From Clostridiales bacterium (lineage in GTDB: Bacteria > Bacillota > Clostridia > Lachnospirales > Cellulosilyticaceae), in assembly GCA_019418225.1 (NCBI GenBank), contig DYCF01000009.1, positions 62,001 through 126,000 on the forward strand: a DNA stretch of 64,000 bases, read 5' to 3'. Under the pieces are notes generated by a model that saw only the letters and a program-made list of their open reading frames with translations, did not search any database and was not told where the DNA came from. Of this stretch, positions 59,792-64,000 are shown piece after piece (within the stretch, counting starts at the first letter, position 1; the number at the start of each line of letters is the position of its first letter). Both the position numbers and the translations under genes were made by a program.

Positions 59792-61078
59792 CTATATTTG
59801 AGATGTTGTTATTGGGAATGCATTAATTTGAAAAGTGTTATTAGAAATCTCTTGAATCATATAAGCAGAAAACATATATGGAATTGCATGAGAGGCTTGT
59901 GCTTGAGAATATATGGTATTTAGAGGCAATGTAAGAATATACTCCTTCCAATTTAAATAATGACGAAGCATCATATTCGCTAATACAGGTGCTATAACCG
60001 CGAATTTTAACTCCAGTTCTTCTCCAGTATAAGCATTTAGTTCATTTCAAAAGTATTGAAATAGCATACTGTTACAAATTAAATTATTATAACCCTCTAA
60101 CCCAGAAGCACGGCTTGATGACTCTAAGTGCGAATGAACCGTCTGGTACGATAAGTGCCCTTCTATATCTCTTCGCCACATAAGATAGGTATATGCCGCA
60201 ATATCTTCACTAGGGATAATTTCAGTAGAAATGTTATATGTGATGGCTTTTTTCAGATATTTAATGCGAGAACTCATTTTAGGGATCATTTTACGTAAGT
60301 ATTTTGCAATGCCCTTTAGGGTACTTTTATAGAGCAATATAAAGTGCATAAGTCGTTCTCTTTCTGATAACACTAATTTGGATGATTTTAGAGAGGCTGT
60401 AGTTATCTTCGCTACAGTTACACCATCATTTAAAGGAATATACGTGCGTTTGTGACTTTTGAAATCTAAGTCATCATAATAATATAGTGAAACAAACTTT
60501 TTATGAGACAAGGATAACTTTTCATAGTCGCACCTTGAAAGTTGTGAAGCTATATTTTGTGAAAACCACTTAGAAAGTATTTTAGAGGAATTACATGTAT
60601 TTAACAGATTATATCCGCATTTGCAGCTGTAAGCATGATTTTGCCTATTACCTACTAAATCTAGTAATATAGGTTGTTTACATTTCGGACAAGTATATCG
60701 TAAGGGAATATGATGGATAGGACATTCGTTTGCAAAGATACTTTGATGGAACCAAGCGTGATAACCTACCTTCATACATTCAGGACAATAGCACAAGAAA
60801 GGATGAAAGTATCTGTGTATAGCGTATTTACTGTAGTATTGACCCAGTAATAATTTTAGTGAGGCTGCTTGATGTTCCACTAACTTATAGTCTATCTTAC
60901 TTAAAGTATCAATTAGATGCATATAGTCATAGATTGGTATTCTACTCTTTTCTAAATGAATTTGTAGAAACTGAAGTAACTGCCCAAGAGAAAGGGCGTT
61001 TGCAAATTGAAATTTCTGTAGTGTGCACCATGATGATTCATAAGGTTGAACTCATGAATCGTCCCAAGTATAAATCAT
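59792..61078 (-). pseudogene. tniQ: Second TniQ gene, interrupted by two in-frame TGA codons
   Basis: From ATG 61078 (AAGGTGAT upstream) one frame reads MIYTWDDS, TGA (61052-61054), VQPYESSWCTLQKFQFANAL and on through CPEC (about 98-101), CPIHHIP, CPKC and CKCGYN zinc ligands, then QYF, TGA (60047-60049), NELNAYTGEELELKF to a TAG at 59792. Total 428 codons, close to the 441 of the intact copy, and the pieces align with it from end to end. TGA 1 falls where the intact copy has Trp8 (TWDNDW). No frameshift is needed. Most simply a recent pseudogene with two nonsense mutations; the ORF from 60922 alone would lack the TniQ head. Confidence 0.8.
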
Positions 61079-61111
61079 TATAATCACCTTGCTTTCTATA
61101 ATTTGACGATA

Positions 61112-62101
61112 CTAATAACGATATTTTCTCAAATTAGCCATATCAACTGCTTCCTTCCAGTCTTCACTGCTTGGTTTGTATTTACATTCTCCTTCAAAGC
61201 CTATCTTAATTAAGCAGTTATTAATTGTTTGAACAAATGGCAGCATAGGAATGTTCAGGTCAGGTGAATGAATACTTTTCTCTAATTCAGCGGTAATCAG
61301 TTTAAAAATGAGTTCTGCATCATCCGTAAGGCGATAGCCGTCTTCGTATGCTTGTGGGAAGAAATACTGTGTAAAGGTACATCCACTATCTTGTGGATAG
61401 CAGAGAGAATCGTATTGTTTTAGACAGGTAACGATATTCTCTAGATTTTGAAGACCTTTAAAATTATATTCATTAATCATAAATCGTCCAATAATATACA
61501 TTTTCTTTTGTGCGATAAACAAATCCATTGTATCCTTTAGCTCCATTGAGCCTATTAGAATAACATTCAAATTGATGTTATTATCTTCTAAACGATTATA
61601 AATATCCATCAATAACACGTAATCTAAAGGTTTCATATTTTGAGCTTCATCTATAAAAAGGATAATTTTCTTTGAGTTAGCATGATGACTTGCTTCTAAT
61701 AAATAGCGTATGATGCGTTCTCTTCTTTCTTCTGGTTTTTCTCTATTCTTAAGTGCTAAACCTAATCCACTTAAAATATCACCAAAAAAGCGGTTCTCAT
61801 TTACGCTTTTACCTCCTGTGCAAGAAATAGAGAATATAGGAATCTCCTCACTAAAGGTAGTATGAATAGCTCTAATTAATACTTTTTTTGCAACACTTTT
61901 ACCACAGCGATAAATTCCATAAATAATTGAGCCTGGACTACGGCTAGATAACCAAAACAGTACATTTTGAACTAGTAGCATAATAGCATCGCTAATGATA
62001 ACATATTCCCCTGTAAATATAGGATGGGTTCCCTTAGGAATATCAGGATGTACTGCTCTATTATTTTCATTAGTATTGTCTGATTGTGTTTTTTCGCTCA
62101 T
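61112..62101 (-). CDS. tnsC: TnsC-like AAA+ regulator of transposition
   Basis: 329 residues. Walker A G62-I-Y-R-C-G-K68-S69, Walker B IILFIDEAQNM with Asp151-Glu152, sensor region NVILIGS. The RYLLEASHHANSKKII text and length fit TnsC/TniB-type ATPases, which link target selectors (TniQ) to the transposase. It is directly downstream (11 bp) of the transposase gene and 33 bp upstream of the interrupted tniQ, the standard tnsB-tnsC-tniQ order. Residues 1-30 are disordered and polar. Confidence 0.88.
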   Translation of the reverse strand: MSEKTQSDNTNENNRAVHPDIPKGTHPIFTGEYVIISDAIMLLVQNVLFWLSSRSPGSIIYGIYRCGKSVAKKVLIRAIHTTFSEEIPIFSISCTGGKSVNENRFFGDILSGLGLALKNREKPEERRERIIRYLLEASHHANSKKIILFIDEAQNMKPLDYVLLMDIYNRLEDNNINLNVILIGSMELKDTMDLFIAQKKMYIIGRFMINEYNFKGLQNLENIVTCLKQYDSLCYPQDSGCTFTQYFFPQAYEDGYRLTDDAELIFKLITAELEKSIHSPDLNIPMLPFVQTINNCLIKIGFEGECKYKPSSEDWKEAVDMANLRKYRY

Positions 62102-62112
62102 ATTATCATCTC

Positions 62113-64000
62113 CTAAAATTTAAACTGCATATCTTTACTTAATTGTTCAAATAATCCAGTGTTTTTAAGTTTGGAAGTAGCTTGATTTTGTTCTTGCATA
62201 AAGGTAGTTTTATCATCAGCATTTGGGATTAATGCGTCAATACTGATTTCATCTTCTCCTTTTACAACCTCTGGGATTTCTGCATTTTTACTTGAACGTG
62301 CAATTTCTTCTTCTGCATCTCTAATAAAGTCATTAGCAACTTTTGCATTATGATGTTTACTTATATACTGTTTATATACTTCCATAAAATCATCTGTATC
62401 TAAGAAATCAAGTTCGCCCTCATTCCTTAATGTGCATAACTTGATACGGAAATTGAGCGTGTGTTCTATAACCCCCCATTTTCCATTTGCAGTTAATGTA
62501 TCAAGATATTCTCCATTTTGTTTATAGGCCTTTGCATAACGGGCATCATCAATATTAATAACAAGTGTTAAGTTTTCACCTATCAAAGATTTTTCTGCTG
62601 CTAATTTTTTTGAAGTATATCGTGCATATTTGTAATTGACATAGGGATTTCTTCCTTTTTCTAAATCACCAAGAACAGTTACACTAACTTTATTTGTAAT
62701 TGTGGTAACTTTAGATCGCTTATACTCTTCTAAGGTTTTTGGAATTCTTCCGGTACTTAGTCTGCTTTTTATAGTTTGAATTGGTGTCATATTATAGTTA
62801 CCCATCTTATGAGATACATTATAATTAGCAATGCCTAGCTCAATGATTTGTTTAGCATCATTAAAAGTTATACCATATTTAACTGCTTGTTCCTCTGGAT
62901 TATTACGTAAAGGACTATCTTTACTGCCTCCAGTTGTACTAGGTAATTTAGTAAACACATTCTCTTTTAAAAGATCGAATGATTTTTCAATGTAAGCTCT
63001 TACTGTAGGATGAGCTAGAGGCCCATAATTGACATGCACCTCTAGTTCATTTTCGAGGAAGTGACGAATTTCAACAGCTTTGTGTGTTATATGATTATCA
63101 AACATAATTTGTCCAAATGTTGCCCATTCCATTTCTGGAGCTACTTCTGATGTAAAACATACGTCTGCTGGATACTTAAATCCCTCAACATTAAATGTCA
63201 TTCTTTTATGTGGAATAAGACAGTTAATGATACATCTCATAATATCCTGTGAAGTAAAGCCTTTTCCCGGAACTGCATGATAATCTATCAAAGCCTGACT
63301 ATTACGGTCAACAGCTGTAATTAATGTAATATTATCTACTACTTCTTTGAAACCATCTCCTTCATAAGTTGATAAATCAATGATAAATTTACCATCAATA
63401 GTATGCTCATCGATTTCTATTATTTGGAAGAGATCTACGGGTAAAGGATTATTTTTTTGACCAGCTCCAGTTGTAGCTGCTAAAGTAGCGGCATCTTTAG
63501 TAAGATGATATTTTGCATACGAGCTATAATAAGACGATTTAAGTTTCTTTAAATAATCATATAATGCACGTTTCCCAGGATGCTTTGTTAAACCATCTCG
63601 ATTGAGTGGGTACTCATTATAAAGGTTCATATCCGCACACATAGTCATCATTTCTTTATAAATATCTTTCACCTTAGTACCTTTTGTCTTAATTTCTGAT
63701 GTCCCACCAGCCAGATATTTCTGTTTAATCATGTCATCTATTTCGGGATGAAGCTTAAGAAACCTAGTAAAAATTCCAGATTGTCCGCTGGTACTCATCT
63801 CATCTTTACAGCTTTTAGTTCGCTTATATGGTTCAATATGATAATAAGGAATTAGACCAGTGTAGCCATAAATATTGCCTGTAGCAGTTGTTTCTAGGCA
63901 TCTTTTCATCCATCTATTTATTTCAGCATAAGATAGATGTTGAGATTCCCCTTTTTCATTTTCGTATTTAATCTTTTCAATTGCTGTTCCATCAAAATAT
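62113..64000 (-). CDS. tnsB: TnsB-like DDE transposase (runs off the right window edge)
   Basis: At least 628 residues are visible: the frame stays open from the ATG at 63909 upstream to base 64000 (YFDGTAIEKIKYENEKGE then SYAEINRW precede it), so the true start is outside the window. Counted from Met 63909, the rve-type integrase core has Asp167 (QIIEIDEH), Asp271 (QIMFDNHI) and Glu308 (RAYIEKSF), a D-D-(36)-E triad. HxxR-type helical DNA-binding domains precede it, and a beta-barrel and acidic tail (about 430-598) follow, as in TnsB/MuA. Ends with KDMQFKF, a C-terminal hook that in Tn7-like systems contacts TnsC. A TnsA nuclease gene, if present, would lie beyond 64000. Confidence 0.88.
   Translation of the reverse strand, partial: YFDGTAIEKIKYENEKGESQHLSYAEINRWMKRCLETTATGNIYGYTGLIPYYHIEPYKRTKSCKDEMSTSGQSGIFTRFLKLHPEIDDMIKQKYLAGGTSEIKTKGTKVKDIYKEMMTMCADMNLYNEYPLNRDGLTKHPGKRALYDYLKKLKSSYYSSYAKYHLTKDAATLAATTGAGQKNNPLPVDLFQIIEIDEHTIDGKFIIDLSTYEGDGFKEVVDNITLITAVDRNSQALIDYHAVPGKGFTSQDIMRCIINCLIPHKRMTFNVEGFKYPADVCFTSEVAPEMEWATFGQIMFDNHITHKAVEIRHFLENELEVHVNYGPLAHPTVRAYIEKSFDLLKENVFTKLPSTTGGSKDSPLRNNPEEQAVKYGITFNDAKQIIELGIANYNVSHKMGNYNMTPIQTIKSRLSTGRIPKTLEEYKRSKVTTITNKVSVTVLGDLEKGRNPYVNYKYARYTSKKLAAEKSLIGENLTLVINIDDARYAKAYKQNGEYLDTLTANGKWGVIEHTLNFRIKLCTLRNEGELDFLDTDDFMEVYKQYISKHHNAKVANDFIRDAEEEIARSSKNAEIPEVVKGEDEISIDALIPNADDKTTFMQEQNQATSKLKNTGLFEQLSKDMQFKF

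Larger units (their letters stand above)
51960..64000 (-). mobile_element. Putative Tn7-like transposon (partial; ends not proved)
   Basis: tnsB, tnsC, tniQ, tnsC paralogue, recombinase and second tniQ are ordered from the right edge inwards, with a defence-like cassette beyond, as in Tn7 where tns genes lie near one end and cargo follows. The repeat cluster at 51960-52201 is a candidate for the far end. The right end is outside the window. Boundaries are therefore inferred only. Confidence 0.5.

Noticed and set aside
59792..59974. Separate 60-residue gene downstream of the second tniQ
   Set aside because: It is in the same frame as the interrupted tniQ after its second TGA and continues its C-terminal region; not an independent gene.
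60859..61083. 74-codon + strand frame near the second tniQ
   Set aside because: It is antisense to the N-terminal part of the interrupted tniQ, whose frame aligns with the intact copy.
1..64000. tRNA or rRNA genes
   Set aside because: No tRNA-like cloverleaf or conserved rRNA stretch was noticed on either strand by eye; a tRNA scan would be needed for certainty.

Overview
The window is AT-rich DNA (roughly one third G+C by eye) with strong AGGAGG-type ribosome binding sites, GTG/TTG starts and U-tailed hairpin terminators. Together with the protein families (heterodimeric ABC exporters, a Gram-positive capsule-type Wzz and tyrosine-kinase pair, Firmicute-type lasso-peptide genes, an IS1182 transposase) this points to a Clostridia chromosome, probably Lachnospirales. 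Species cannot be read from the sequence.

Layout. 1-1.04 kb: 3' part of an IS1182-family insertion sequence. 1.3-9.5 kb: chromosomal genes (a ribbon-helix-helix/coiled-coil protein behind an array of GTTAAC sites, formate/nitrite channel, tyrosine recombinase, aldehyde dehydrogenase, secreted DUF3298 protein, a ParB-like/BMP-domain protein). 9.5-13.4 kb: a heterodimeric multidrug-type ABC exporter preceded by a 40-codon leader ORF and two mutually similar hairpins, which looks like a BmrB-BmrCD type attenuator. 13.5-14.8 kb: a polyprenyl-phosphate glycosyltransferase with a small membrane carrier. 15-20 kb: lasso-peptide half-module 1 (HprK-like kinase, PqqD-like B1, lasso cyclase, precursor A1, exporter). 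20.3-39 kb: an exopolysaccharide operon (Wzx, Wzy, Wzz, BY-kinase, priming transferase, many glycosyltransferases, pyruvyl- and acetyltransferases) ending in a 1209-residue beta-helix/SGNH protein on the opposite strand. 39-44 kb: nucleotidyltransferase, phosphoesterase, acyltransferase and a second exporter. 44-51.4 kb: lasso half-module 2 (YfhO-like protein, second cyclase, tandem precursors A2 and A3, second kinase, B2 protease, precursor A4). 51.4-52.5 kb: noncoding repeats and gene debris. 52.5-56.4 kb: a defence-like cassette (nuclease-like protein, remnant of a type I specificity subunit, HEPN protein, methylase-remnant/TRD/PD-(D/E)XK fusion). 56.5-64 kb: transposition genes of a Tn7-like element (two TniQ, two TnsC-like, a TnsB running off the right edge, and a degenerate tyrosine recombinase).

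How it works together. Only one B1 (leader recognition) and one B2 (leader peptidase) are visible, about 35 kb apart, one in each half-module, while cyclase, kinase and exporter are each present twice and there are four candidate precursors. The simplest reading is one shared lasso-peptide system whose halves bracket the polysaccharide locus. The kinases and the NTP_transf_5-type nucleotidyltransferase suggest C-terminal phosphorylation and further decoration, as known from paeninodin and pseudomycoidin.

The Tn7-like element is the second unusual system. It has an intact TnsC and TniQ, plus a TnsC paralogue that has lost Walker A and B residues and a TniQ paralogue interrupted by two in-frame TGA codons. 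A GAGGTAAAA repeat cluster at about 52 kb may be its far end, which would make the defence cassette its cargo.
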